Assembly: GCF_005403045.1 (NCBI RefSeq)
Contig: NZ_BJCL01000003.1
Coordinates: 496,001 to 560,000 of the forward strand
Source: Pseudaquabacterium pictum
Lineage (GTDB): Bacteria > Pseudomonadota > Gammaproteobacteria > Burkholderiales > Burkholderiaceae_C
Reading direction: 5' to 3'
Length of the DNA: 64,000 nt
Shown here: positions 16,660 through 25,578 of the stretch, piece after piece
How the letters are laid out: the number at the start of each line of letters is the position of its first letter
Position numbering within the stretch: the stretch's first letter is position 1
Translations under genes and position numbers: made by a program
Notes under the pieces: model-generated
Told to the model about the DNA's origin: nothing
The model's input: the letters and a program-made list of their open reading frames with translations, nothing else
Databases searched by the model: none

Positions 16660-19194
16660 CTACCGCACGAACTCAATGAAGGTCGAGCGCAGGTTCACGT
16701 TGGCGCCGAAGAGCGAGAAGTCCGCGCGCGTCGGATCGGCGGCATTGACCGACCCGGTCCCCGTGATGACGCGCGTGAAGCGGGCACCGGGCACTGTCAG
16801 CTGCGTCGAGCCGAAGAACGACGCGGTCGGGTCGCGGAACGTCAGCCGGAGCTGATAAGTCCCCGGCGCAAGCGCGGCCACGTCGAACGCGGCGTTGGCG
16901 ATGCAGGGCGGGTTCCGCACCGTCGCAACCTCGCAGCCGGTGGACTGCCCGAAGAAGCCGCGCGATTCGGACCAGAACTCGACGCCCGCCGCGTTGCGGA
17001 GACCGATCTCGATGATCCGGTTGACCGCGGCGCCCGAAGCTCCGACAGCGGTGTTGCGCCGGATGCGGATGGAGCCGAGCGACGCCAGCGGGTCGAGGCG
17101 ACCGGCGCCGAGATCCTGGTTGCAGGGCTGGGCAGGGCAGGTGTCCAGGCCGGCGACGGCCGGTATTGGCAACGTCGTCGCGTACAGGTGGTCGATCAAC
17201 ACCTGGCGTCCGAGCGTCGGGTACTTCGTCGCCATCATGGCGAGCGTTCCGGCCACGAAGGGCGCCGAGAACGAGGTGCCGCTGCCCGCCGCGCCGAAGC
17301 CGCCGATGTTCACGCCGGGCGCCGCGAGGTTGACCCAGTTGCCTCGGTTCGAGTCGGCTGCGCGCTGGTTGCGCTCGTTGACATTGCCGACCGCGACGAC
17401 GCCGATGTGCGCCGCCGGGTATTCGCGGATCGTGCTGGCGCTGTTGCCGGCGGCGGCGACGATGATGACGCCAGCGGCCTGCACCTCCGAGATGAATTGG
17501 CGGGCCACGAAGGTCTGGAGGCGGCTGCTCAGGCTCATGTTGACGATCGGCGTCAGGCCGACGGTGACCGCCTCGTGGAGCCCGAGCATCGCAGCGGTCT
17601 CGGTGCCGCGGTTTGCCGAGTTCAGCACCTTCGAGATGAACAGCGTCGCGCCCGGTGCGGTCGCCTGGGCAATCGCCGCGACGAGCGTGCCGTGCCCGTT
17701 GTCGTCCCGCGGGATACCGGCCGGTCCGCTGCTGCTGAAGTTGCTGCCGAGCACCGCGGTCGGCAGGCTGAGCCCAGGGATGATGCTGGCGTCGAGGCCG
17801 GTGTCAAGGATGCCGATGTTGATGCCGGTGCCAAGCGCCTGCGCGCGCCGGTGCGCATCCCCGAGGTTGAGCACGGTCGAGTAGTTGGGATCGGCGCAGA
17901 TCGGACCGGCACACGGGTCCGCCGCTTGCGCGCCTTGGACGATCGGCTCTGGCTCGGCGCTCGTGACCTCCGGGCGTGTGGCGAGGAGCGCGACCGCCGC
18001 GGCGATGCCCGCGCCATCGGTCGAAGCCAGTTCCAATTGCCAGCAGTTGCCGATCGCCGGAAAGCGCCCTGCAGGCACGGCACCGGCCGCCGCTGCGGCG
18101 GCCTGGACCGATGCGTAGGACGTCGAGGCCGAGAAGCAGGCGTTGACGAGGTTGCCGACGATTGGCGCGCCCGTCGCGGGATCGGCCGCCTGCACGGCAA
18201 TATCGGGAAGCTTGAGACGCACCGGCGCCCCAGCCGGCACCACACCGAGCAGCGCTGCCGTCGACTGCAAGCGCCGCAACTGCCCGCGCACCGCTGCCGA
18301 CACGCGCAGGCCCACGTTGCCTTCGACGCTCTCGGTCAGCACCACCTGTCCCGAGTGCAACCCGTCGCCGGCGACCGCATCGCCGGCGGTGCCGTTATCG
18401 TTGAGGGTCCCCGCCACCGTCGTGGCGCCGCCCGGCCCCACCCGGACGACGTTGACACTGCCCGGTATCACGTTCGGTTGCGTGATGCGTGCCGTCACGA
18501 GGAGGATCGTCGGCGTGCCGACGGATACGACCGCCGGCGACACGATCGGCTGCGCGACCCCTTGGGCCTGCGCGACCGTGTGTGCCGCGAGCAAGGCCGC
18601 CGCAGCGACGATCGGTCGGCGCACACGACGCCGCCGCCACGCCAGCAGCCACAGGGCACCGGCCCCGAACAGAACGCCGGTCCCGGGCTCGGGCACCGCC
18701 GTCACGGCCAGATCGTCGAGCGTGAATGAAGCGCCGCCCGCATCACCGGTGATGCGCAGCAGCGTGAACCCCGACGCGAAGCTCAGCTCGATCCGCTCAT
18801 TGGGCGGGTTGACGCCGCCGCCGAGGTTGCTGGCGAACGCCGACGACGCGCTGGCGACCAGCGCCGCGCGGGCGTCGAAGGCTTGCAGCAGCAGCGGCAC
18901 CGTGTACGTGAAGTGGCCGGAGAAGCTCAGCACCGGCGCCGCGAACGTGATCTCGAGCGCCCCGCCGTCGTCGGACGCGACGCCGCTGCCCGAGCGCGGC
19001 GGAAAATCGAACTCGTTGATGCCGATGCCGGCGACCAGAACGATCGTTCGCGAGAACGTCAGGCCCGCGATTTGCGTTGTCAGCGCCGAACCGTCTGAGA
19101 TGCCTTCGAAATCGACCAGTGTGACCGCCCGCGCGGGCAACAACCCCAAAAACGCGCACAGCAGAGCGGCGAATGTCAATCGAGCCAGGTTCAT
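16660..19194 (-). CDS. Chimeric secreted protein: PEP-CTERM module followed in frame by a subtilisin-like (S8) protease
   Basis: An 844-residue protein in two parts. Residues 1-190 look like a complete PEP-CTERM protein: signal peptide (MNLARLTFAALLCAFLGLLP), a beta-rich domain beginning LVDFEGIS, then VPEPGTG at 167-173, a hydrophobic helix and the basic tail RRRR at 187-190. Reading continues as VRRPIVAAAALLAAHTVAQA, which resembles a second signal peptide, into an Ig-like region and a subtilase domain. The catalytic residues are Asp464 (ILDTG), His501 (NGHGT), Asn584 (AGNS) and Ser641 (GTSFSAP). A C-terminal beta domain follows. GGGGGA precedes ATG 19192-19194. A GTG at residue 191 could be a separate start. 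The substrate is unknown. Confidence 0.85.
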   Translation of the reverse strand: MNLARLTFAALLCAFLGLLPARAVTLVDFEGISDGSALTTQIAGLTFSRTIVLVAGIGINEFDFPPRSGSGVASDDGGALEITFAAPVLSFSGHFTYTVPLLLQAFDARAALVASASSAFASNLGGGVNPPNERIELSFASGFTLLRITGDAGGASFTLDDLAVTAVPEPGTGVLFGAGALWLLAWRRRRVRRPIVAAAALLAAHTVAQAQGVAQPIVSPAVVSVGTPTILLVTARITQPNVIPGSVNVVRVGPGGATTVAGTLNDNGTAGDAVAGDGLHSGQVVLTESVEGNVGLRVSAAVRGQLRRLQSTAALLGVVPAGAPVRLKLPDIAVQAADPATGAPIVGNLVNACFSASTSYASVQAAAAAAGAVPAGRFPAIGNCWQLELASTDGAGIAAAVALLATRPEVTSAEPEPIVQGAQAADPCAGPICADPNYSTVLNLGDAHRRAQALGTGINIGILDTGLDASIIPGLSLPTAVLGSNFSSSGPAGIPRDDNGHGTLVAAIAQATAPGATLFISKVLNSANRGTETAAMLGLHEAVTVGLTPIVNMSLSSRLQTFVARQFISEVQAAGVIIVAAAGNSASTIREYPAAHIGVVAVGNVNERNQRAADSNRGNWVNLAAPGVNIGGFGAAGSGTSFSAPFVAGTLAMMATKYPTLGRQVLIDHLYATTLPIPAVAGLDTCPAQPCNQDLGAGRLDPLASLGSIRIRRNTAVGASGAAVNRIIEIGLRNAAGVEFWSESRGFFGQSTGCEVATVRNPPCIANAAFDVAALAPGTYQLRLTFRDPTASFFGSTQLTVPGARFTRVITGTGSVNAADPTRADFSLFGANVNLRSTFIEFVR

Positions 19195-19328
19195 GCTCGT
19201 TCCCCCTGTTGGCCTCGACTTCGTCACGCCGGTGCCCGGCCGCATCCGATTCGATGGTCCAAGGCCAGGGTATCAAGCAGCGCCATGGGCCGGACCCTCG
19301 CGAATCGGCGGCCGTCCGTCCTATTAGC

Positions 19329-19334
19329 TAGGAT
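19329..19334 (+). promoter_or_regulatory. Possible -10 box of the 4.5S RNA gene
   Basis: TAGGAT lies a few bases ahead of the expected 5' end of the SRP RNA. No clear -35 hexamer was found at the standard distance, so this is tentative. Confidence 0.3.
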
Positions 19335-19339
19335 CGCGG

Positions 19340-19445
19340 GTGACGGGCCTCTCCGCATGGAGGCGAGCCCAACCGGGTCAGGTGGGGAACCAAGCAGCCA
19401 TCAGCTGCCGGCAAGATGACCTCTTCGCTGGGCTTCGCTTTCCTG
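19340..19445 (+). ncRNA. ffs: Signal recognition particle RNA (4.5S RNA)
   Basis: The core reads GGUCAGG-UGG-GGAA-CCA-AGCAGCC (19376-19399). This is the universally conserved SRP domain IV: symmetric internal loop, GGAA tetraloop and AGCA asymmetric loop that bind Ffh. The three-pair stem under the tetraloop is UGG/CCA instead of the UCC/GGA of Escherichia coli, a compensated change that keeps pairing. Flanking helices are visible: CCGG 19373-19376 with CCGG 19408-19411, and GCGAGCCCA 19363-19371 with the bulged UGGGCUUCGC 19429-19438. The exact ends are estimated. The RNA directs signal-recognition-particle targeting of membrane proteins. Confidence 0.82.
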
Positions 19446-19678
19446 GGGGCGGGTACCGGAGGTCGGTGTCATGACGATTTCGAGTTGGTGGGCCCAGGAA
19501 CGCAATCAGGACAGCCTAGGTCGACGCCTGTCACCCTGCTTATGCGTTGCTGTGGGCCGCTGTTGTTTTGCAACTTTGTCTCGACTTTCGCCGCGCTGTG
19601 TCGACTCCGCGCACAGTTCCGAATCGTCTGGATGGCAACTCTGAGTCAACCGACTGCGCGTTCCGGCGACAGCAGCGC
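19446..19678. other. Intergenic stretch, no gene seen
   Basis: No frame has a start with a ribosome-binding site or a recognisable domain. Nothing beyond the 3' flank of the 4.5S RNA and the end of the SDR gene was found. Confidence 0.5.
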
Positions 19679-20452
19679 TCAAACGCCCAGCAGCTGCCCC
19701 CCGTCCACCGTCAACACCTGACCGTTGATCCACCGAGCGTGGGGTGAGGCGAGGAACAGGGCCACCTCGGCGATCTCGTCCGGCGTGCCCATGCGGCCGG
19801 CCGGAATACTCTGGCGCGTGCGTTCGTAGAGCGCCGGGTTGTCCGTCTTGCGCTGTTCCCATACACCGCCCGCAAACTCCACCGAGCCGGGTGCAATGGC
19901 GTTCACGCGCACACCCTGTCTGCACCATTGCGCGGCCTGGCTGCCGGTGTAGCTGTTCATGGCGGCCTTCACGGCGGCATAGGGCGCCGACCGCGTGGAT
20001 GGCCTGACGGCCGAGATCGAAGACAGGTGGATGATGCTGGCACCTTCCGGCGCGCCAGACTCGGCCGACTTCAACAACCACGGCAAGGCAGCCCTGGAGC
20101 AGCGCACCATGGCCATCACGTCCACTGCCAGGCTGGATGCCCAACCCTCTTCGTCGTCGCTCATGCCAAAGCCCGACGCATTGTTGACAAGCACGTCGAT
20201 GCCGCCCAGGGCCTCGGCGGCCGCAGGCACCCAGGCTGCGATGTCCTTCTCGACCGCCAGGTCGCACTCCATGGCATGCACGCGCCTGCCATGCGCTGCC
20301 AGGTCGGCGCGTGCGTCTTCCAGAGCCCCTGCACCCCGCGCGCAGATGGCCACGTCAGCGCCGGCGGCAGCGAAGTGCATCGCGATGGCGCGGCCAATGC
20401 CGCGGCTGCCTCCGGCCACGAGGACGCGTCGGTGCTTGAAGTCGAAGGACAT
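19679..20452 (-). CDS. Short-chain dehydrogenase/reductase (classical SDR)
   Basis: A 257-residue classical SDR with the cofactor motif GGSRGIGRAIA near residue 14, NNAS at about 92, the catalytic serine in HLSSISAV and the Tyr-Lys pair in PYAAVKAAM. The C-terminal block INGQVLTVDGGQLLGV is typical. Members are NAD(P)-dependent alcohol or oxoacyl reductases; substrate cannot be assigned. It stands alone between the 4.5S RNA and a gene-poor stretch, with no operon partner. The ATG at 20450-20452 opens directly on the Rossmann strand. Confidence 0.88.
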   Translation of the reverse strand: MSFDFKHRRVLVAGGSRGIGRAIAMHFAAAGADVAICARGAGALEDARADLAAHGRRVHAMECDLAVEKDIAAWVPAAAEALGGIDVLVNNASGFGMSDDEEGWASSLAVDVMAMVRCSRAALPWLLKSAESGAPEGASIIHLSSISAVRPSTRSAPYAAVKAAMNSYTGSQAAQWCRQGVRVNAIAPGSVEFAGGVWEQRKTDNPALYERTRQSIPAGRMGTPDEIAEVALFLASPHARWINGQVLTVDGGQLLGV

Positions 20453-20963
20453 GGGAAAGTCTCCGCAGAGTGATCATGGGTTGAGTGAGTTCGCCGCACA
20501 CAGTTGACCTGGCAGCAGCGCGGCAACCGGACGTCGCCATCTGGGCAACGGCACTGGTGATCCAGTATCCAAGGCCTGCCTCGATTCTGCTGCGCATGCC
20601 GTACCCACCCGGCTGCCTGACTCGAGCGATGGCTGCCCTGCGGCATGCGCAAGCGCCGCTTCAGACTGATTGCAGTCAGCCCGAGCCGCTGTCACCAATG
20701 ACCGCATCGACCCGGAGGAGACATTCCGGCCAAGTACAGCCAATGGAAATGCCGTAGTCCGGCGGCATCAAGGCTTTCCAATGGCCGCCTTCTCGAGTTT
20801 CAATGTCTGAGGCCAACACAAGCATGTCATCACGAAGAGGCCGAAGGTGTCCTGGTCGTCGCCCAGACCAGCGGCAGGCCTCATCGAACGCTTCTCTCCT
20901 AGAAAGCCGACCATGCCCTGCTCACAGTATTGTTGACTTGCGTGAATCCACCGGGCTTGGCCG
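20453..20963. other. Gene-poor stretch
   Basis: Short open frames occur on both strands but none has a ribosome-binding site, a plausible composition or a domain. The flanking CD-NTase remnant suggests that this is decayed accessory DNA. Confidence 0.5.
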
Positions 20964-21332
20964 TTATTCAATGACGACGTAGAAGGGGTCGGATTGTCCA
21001 ACCAGACGGTTGTCCCGCTTGCGAATCAAGAACGCCTCCACGAAGTGCACGCCGCGGTACTGCAGCCTCTCCGACCGACTGGCACCGTCGTCGGAGGCAT
21101 AGAAGTCACCGCGAAGCGCCCCCGCCCTAGATGCAGCCTTGTCCGTGTTCGCCACTCGCCAGTGGACTCTGTAGTCGTCGGTGAAGGGAATACCGTGGCT
21201 GCCGGTGGCCGTGAATCGGAGCCAATAGTCGGGCTGCAGTGGTTCAGCTGACTGGAGGGGCCTAACAGTGGTCCCATACTTTCCAGTCCGCAGCTCGGCG
21301 CTGAACAGTTCAGAGGCGCACGGGCCTCCGGA
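20964..21332 (-). pseudogene. Remnant of a CD-NTase: C-terminal AGS-C sensor domain only
   Basis: The minus-strand frame is open for 122 codons from 21332 to the TAA at 20964-20966. It has no ATG and is closed upstream by TGA at 21333-21335. It reads as the C-terminal sensor domain (AGS-C) of SMODS/CD-NTase nucleotidyltransferases: DYWLRFTATG, then PFTDDYRVHWRVANT, ALRGDF, SERLQYRGVHFVEAF and a final DPFYVVIE. The order and spacing of these blocks are those of the family. The nucleotidyltransferase domain, effector and any SAVED or Cap genes are missing, so this is a dead end piece of a CBASS-type anti-phage system. Confidence 0.7.
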
Positions 21333-21490
21333 TCAATGGCGGTCTACAGCCGCACCGCAATGAACATTAGCCTTTTAGGCCGGCGCTGATCTCCGCGGAC
21401 AAATGACCGATTGCCGCCGGTCAGCGTGAGTTCGCCATCCAGCGATGAAGGTCAGCAAACGCTGCTAAGCGGAATCCCACCCCTGCTGGC

Positions 21491-22423
21491 TCAAATCGCA
21501 GCGGCCACCTCAGGAATCGCTGCGAACAGATCGGCCTCCAGGCCGTAGTCGGCCACGCTGAAGATCGGCGCCTCGGCGTCCTTGTTGATCGCGACGATCA
21601 CCTTGCTGTCCTTCATGCCGGCCAGGTGCTGGATCGCGCCCGAGATGCCCGCGGCGATGTACAGCGTGGGCGCAACGATCTTGCCGGTCTGGCCGACCTG
21701 CCAGTCGTTGGGTGCATAGCCCGCGTCCACCGCAGCGCGGCTGGCACCGAGTGCGGCGCCCAGCTTGTCGGCCAGCGGCGTCAGCACCTCGTTGAACTTC
21801 TCGCTGCTGCCCAGCGCACGGCCACCGGATACGATGATCTTCGCGGCGGTCAGTTCCGGCCGGTCGTTCTTGGCGATCTCGCTGGCGAGCCAAGTGCTGC
21901 TGGCCGAGGCGGCCACCGCTGCAATGGTCTCGACCGCGGCGCTGCCACCGGTCGCAGCCGCGGCGTCGAAGCCGGTGGTGCGCACGGTGATCACCTTGGT
22001 CGCATCGGTGCTCTGCACCGTGGCGATCGCGTTGCCAGCATAGATCGGCCGCTCGAAGGTGTCGGCGCTGACCACCTTGGTCGCGTCGCTGATCTGCGTC
22101 ACGTCCAGCAGCGCGGCGACGCGCGGAGCCACGTTCTTGCCCGCGGCGGTCGCCGGGAACAGCAGGTGGCTGTAGGCACCAGCGACGGCCACCACTTGCG
22201 CTGCCAGGTTCTCGGCCAGGCCATGGCCCAGGCCGGCGCCGTCGGCATGCAGCACCTTGACCACACCGGCAATCTGCGCGGCGGCTGCGGCGGCGGCACC
22301 GGCGTTCTCGCCGGCCACCAGCACATGCACCTCACCACCGCAGGCCAGGGCCGCGGTCACGGTGTTCAGGGTCGATCCCTTGATCGACGCGTTGTCGTGT
22401 TCGGCAATGACAAGTGCGGCCAT
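21491..22423 (-). CDS. etfA: Electron transfer flavoprotein, alpha subunit
   Basis: A 310-residue ETF alpha subunit. With EtfB it accepts electrons from acyl-CoA dehydrogenases and passes them to ETF:quinone oxidoreductase. The FAD-binding C-terminal half is clear: [58 protein letters not shown] and [13 protein letters not shown]. It follows etfB with two bases between. It closes the alicyclic-acid operon, where three acyl-CoA dehydrogenase-family enzymes need it. Confidence 0.97.
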   Translation of the reverse strand: MAALVIAEHDNASIKGSTLNTVTAALACGGEVHVLVAGENAGAAAAAAAQIAGVVKVLHADGAGLGHGLAENLAAQVVAVAGAYSHLLFPATAAGKNVAPRVAALLDVTQISDATKVVSADTFERPIYAGNAIATVQSTDATKVITVRTTGFDAAAATGGSAAVETIAAVAASASSTWLASEIAKNDRPELTAAKIIVSGGRALGSSEKFNEVLTPLADKLGAALGASRAAVDAGYAPNDWQVGQTGKIVAPTLYIAAGISGAIQHLAGMKDSKVIVAINKDAEAPIFSVADYGLEADLFAAIPEVAAAI

Positions 22424-22425
22424 GG

Positions 22426-23175
22426 TCAGATCACCTTTGCTTCGTTCTTCAGCTTCGCCACCAGCGTCGCCACGTCGGGCACTTTGATGCCGGCGCCGCG
22501 CTTGGGCGGCTCGCTCACGTTCAGAGTCTTGATGCGCGGGGTCACGTCCACACCCAGGTCGGCAGGCTTCACCACGTCCAGCGTCTTCTTCTTCGCCTTC
22601 ATGATGTTGGGCAGCGTCACGTAGCGCGGCTCGTTCAGGCGCAGGTCGGTGGTGATCACCGCCGGCAACGTCAGGCTCAGCGTCTCCAGGCCGCCGTCGA
22701 TCTCGCGGGTGCAGGTCAGCTTGCCGTCGGCGATCTCAACCTTGCTGGCGAAGGTGGCTTGCGGCAGGCCAGCCAGCGCCGCCAGCATCTGGCCGGTCTG
22801 GTTGCAGTCATCGTCGATGGCCTGCTTGCCCAGGATGATCAGGCCGGGCTGTTCCTTGTCGACCAGGGCCTTGAGCAGCTTGGCCACGGCCAGGGGCTGC
22901 AACTCGTCGACACACTCGACCAGGATACCGCGGTCGGCGCCAATGGCCATGGCGTTGCGCAGCGTCTCCTGGCACTGGGTGACGCCGCAAGAGACGGCGA
23001 TCACCTCAGTGATCACCCCCTTCTCCTTCAGGCGCACGGCCTCTTCGACGGCGATCTCGTCAAAGGGGTTCATGCTCATCTTGACGTTGGCCAGGTCGAC
23101 GCCCGACCCGTCCGCTTTCACCCGGGCCTTAACGTTGTAGTCCAGCACCCGCTTGATGGCGACGATAACCTTCAT
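22426..23175 (-). CDS. etfB: Electron transfer flavoprotein, beta subunit
   Basis: A 249-residue ETF beta subunit beginning [16 protein letters not shown], with the AMP-binding segments [16 protein letters not shown] and [20 protein letters not shown], and the family-typical recognition-loop region [20 protein letters not shown]. The inner ATG at 23173-23175 matches the family start. It lies 13 bases behind gcdH, so it is part of the same transcript and supplies the electron acceptor for the dehydrogenases encoded upstream. Confidence 0.97.
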   Translation of the reverse strand: MKVIVAIKRVLDYNVKARVKADGSGVDLANVKMSMNPFDEIAVEEAVRLKEKGVITEVIAVSCGVTQCQETLRNAMAIGADRGILVECVDELQPLAVAKLLKALVDKEQPGLIILGKQAIDDDCNQTGQMLAALAGLPQATFASKVEIADGKLTCTREIDGGLETLSLTLPAVITTDLRLNEPRYVTLPNIMKAKKKTLDVVKPADLGVDVTPRIKTLNVSEPPKRGAGIKVPDVATLVAKLKNEAKVI

Positions 23176-23188
23176 GATGCGCCTCCGT

Positions 23189-24379
23189 TCAGTTCGCGAA
23201 GGCCGCAATGCCGGTGATGGCGCGGCCCAGGATCAGCGCGTGCACATCGTGTGTGCCCTCGTAGGTGTTGACCACCTCCAGGTTCACCAGGTGGCGCGCC
23301 ACGCCGTATTCGTCGCTGATGCCGTTGCCGCCCATCATGTCGCGGGCGGTGCGGGCAATGTCCAGCGCCTTGCCGCAGCTGTTGCGCTTGAGGATCGAGG
23401 TGATTTCCACCGCTGCCGTGCCCGCATCCTTCATCCGGCCCAGCCTCAGGCAGCCCTGCAGGCCCAGGCTGATGTCGGTCAGCATGTCGGCCAGCTTCTT
23501 CTGGATCAGCTGGTTGGCTGCCAGCGGCCGGCCGAACTGCTGGCGTTCCAGCACATAGTGGCGGGCGCGCTGGTAGCAGTCCTCCGCCGCTCCCAGCGCG
23601 CCCCAGGCGATGCCGTAGCGCGCACTGTTCAGGCAGGTGAACGGGCCCTTCAGGCCGCGCACCTCGGGGAAAGCGTTCTCCTCGGGACAGAACACTCCGT
23701 CCATCACGATCTCTCCGGTGATGGAAGTGCGCAGCCCCACCTTGCCCTCGATCTTCGGTGCGGTGAGGCCCTTCCAGCCCTTTTCCAGCACGAAACCCCG
23801 GATTGCACCGGCGTCGTCCTTGGCCCAGACGACGAACACGTCGGCGATCGGGCTGTTGGTGATCCACATCTTGGCACCTGACAGGCTGTAGCCACCCGGC
23901 ACCGTCTTCGCGCGGGTGATCATGCTGCCCGGGTCGCTGCCGTGGTTGGGCTCGGTCAGACCGAAGCAGCCAATCCACTGGCCGCTGGCCAGCTTGGGCA
24001 GGTACTTCTGCTTCGTCGCTTCGTTGGCGAACTCCTGGATCGGCACCATCACCAGGCTGCTCTGCACACTCATCATGCTGCGGTAGCCTGAGTCGATGCG
24101 CTCGACCTCGCGCGCCACCAAGCCGTAGCAGACGTAGTTCAGGCCTGCGCCGCCATAGGCTTCGGCAATCGTCGGCCCCAGCAGGCCGAGTTCACCCATT
24201 TCGCGGAAGATCGAGGCATCGGTCTGCTCGTGGCGGAACGACTGCTGCACACGCGGCAGCAGGCGATCGCGGCAGTAGGTGGCGGCGGCGTCCTGGATCT
24301 GGCGCTCATCGGCGCTCAGCTGGTCGGCCAACTGAAACGGGTCTTCCCAGGAGAAGCGGGCGGCTTGGAGAGTGGCCAT
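23189..24379 (-). CDS. gcdH: Glutaryl-CoA dehydrogenase
   Basis: A 396-residue flavoprotein of the acyl-CoA dehydrogenase fold that oxidises and decarboxylates glutaryl-CoA to crotonyl-CoA. The glutarate-specific motif [15 protein letters not shown] carries Arg100, which holds the distal carboxylate; the catalytic base is Glu374 in [20 protein letters not shown]. Other blocks are [16 protein letters not shown] and RQQFGRPL. In this operon it would process glutaryl-CoA from beta-oxidation of pimeloyl-CoA. It precedes etfB by 13 bases. Confidence 0.95.
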   Translation of the reverse strand: MATLQAARFSWEDPFQLADQLSADERQIQDAAATYCRDRLLPRVQQSFRHEQTDASIFREMGELGLLGPTIAEAYGGAGLNYVCYGLVAREVERIDSGYRSMMSVQSSLVMVPIQEFANEATKQKYLPKLASGQWIGCFGLTEPNHGSDPGSMITRAKTVPGGYSLSGAKMWITNSPIADVFVVWAKDDAGAIRGFVLEKGWKGLTAPKIEGKVGLRTSITGEIVMDGVFCPEENAFPEVRGLKGPFTCLNSARYGIAWGALGAAEDCYQRARHYVLERQQFGRPLAANQLIQKKLADMLTDISLGLQGCLRLGRMKDAGTAAVEITSILKRNSCGKALDIARTARDMMGGNGISDEYGVARHLVNLEVVNTYEGTHDVHALILGRAITGIAAFAN

Positions 24380-24409
24380 GGGTGTGCTCGAAGGTGGTGA
24401 GAGAAGGAA

Positions 24410-25570
24410 TCACGCCTGGCGCAGCAACTCGCGCCCGACGATCAGTTGCTGGACCTGGCTGGTGCCTTCGTAGAGACGCAGCAGGCGCACGTCGCGGTAG
24501 AAGCGTTCGACCGGGTATTCGTTGATGTAGCCTGCGCCGCCGTGCACCTGCACGCCGCGGTCGGCCACGCGGCCGGCCATCTCGGTGCAGAACAGCTTGG
24601 CGCAGGACACGCGCATCGACACGTCGGGGTCGGACAGGCCTGCAGGCTTGGCGTCGTACAGGGTTGCCACCTCGCGCACCAGCGCCCAGCCGGCCAGCAG
24701 CTCGGCCTGGCTGTCGGCCAACATGCCTTGCACCAGCTGGAACTCGCCGATGGGCTTGCCGAACTGTCGGCGCTCGCGGGCATAGCGCGCCGAGTCGTCG
24801 AGCACCCGCCGCGCCATGCCGCAGGCCACGGCCGAGATATTGAGCCGGCCGCGGTCCAGCACCTTCATCGCCGTCTTGAAGCCCTGGCCGGGCACGCCGC
24901 CGATGATGTTGGCCGCCGGCACGCGCACGTCGGTGAGCACCACGTCGCAGGTCATCGTGCCCCGCTGGCCCATCTTGCGGTCCTTCTTGCCCAGCGTGAT
25001 GCCGGGCAGGTCGGCCGGCACGATGAAGGCAGAGACACCGGCCGCTCCCGGCCCGCCGGTGCGTGCCATCAGCGTGAAGGCGCCAGCGCGGGGCGCATTC
25101 GTGATGTATCGCTTGCTGCCGTTGAGGATGTAGTGGTCGCTGTCCAGCACGGCGCGGGTCTTCAGCGCTGCGGCGTCGGTGCCGGCATCGGGTTCGGTCA
25201 GCGCGAACGACATCACCAGTTCGCCGCTGGCCACCCGTGTCAGCCAGGCGTCCTTTTGCGCTGGCGTGCCGTCGATCAGGATGCCCTGCGAGCCGATGCC
25301 GATGTTGGTACCGAACACCGAGCGGAAGGCTGGCGCGGTCTGGCCCAGCAGAAAGTTGACCTGCACCTCCTGCGCCACGCTCAGGCCGATGCCGCCGTAT
25401 TCCTCCGGCACGGTCAGGCCGAACAGGCCCATGGCCTTCATCTCGGCGACCAGGTCGGCCGGCACCTCGTCGAACTCCTCGAGGTGGTTCTCGGCGGGCA
25501 CCAGCCGGTCGCGCACGAAGCGTTCAACCGTGGCGATCAGGATGTCGAAGGACTCGGGATCAAGCGCCAT
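24410..25570 (-). CDS. Acyl-CoA dehydrogenase (alicyclic or pimeloyl-CoA step)
   Basis: A 386-residue acyl-CoA dehydrogenase with all family blocks: SFALTEPDAGTDAAALKTRA (FAD and substrate contacts), YITNAPRAG, RRQFGKPIGEFQ and the catalytic Glu368 in RLYEGTSQVQQLIVGRELL. Its place between badK and gcdH suggests that it oxidises pimeloyl-CoA or acts as a second ring dehydrogenase, but this cannot be decided from the sequence. ATG 25568-25570 is the start; badK ends eight bases upstream. It uses the EtfAB encoded downstream. Confidence 0.88.
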   Translation of the reverse strand: MALDPESFDILIATVERFVRDRLVPAENHLEEFDEVPADLVAEMKAMGLFGLTVPEEYGGIGLSVAQEVQVNFLLGQTAPAFRSVFGTNIGIGSQGILIDGTPAQKDAWLTRVASGELVMSFALTEPDAGTDAAALKTRAVLDSDHYILNGSKRYITNAPRAGAFTLMARTGGPGAAGVSAFIVPADLPGITLGKKDRKMGQRGTMTCDVVLTDVRVPAANIIGGVPGQGFKTAMKVLDRGRLNISAVACGMARRVLDDSARYARERRQFGKPIGEFQLVQGMLADSQAELLAGWALVREVATLYDAKPAGLSDPDVSMRVSCAKLFCTEMAGRVADRGVQVHGGAGYINEYPVERFYRDVRLLRLYEGTSQVQQLIVGRELLRQA

Positions 25571-25578
25571 GGGAAGGT

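Noticed and set aside
16068-16676. A minus-strand frame that could encode a 202-residue protein.
   Set aside because: Only a TTG start overlapping the subtilase stop, no ribosome-binding site and no domain; kept only as a possible decayed tail.
20768-21001. A small minus-strand open frame before the CD-NTase remnant.
   Set aside because: No start signal, atypical composition, and it overlaps the end of the remnant in another frame.
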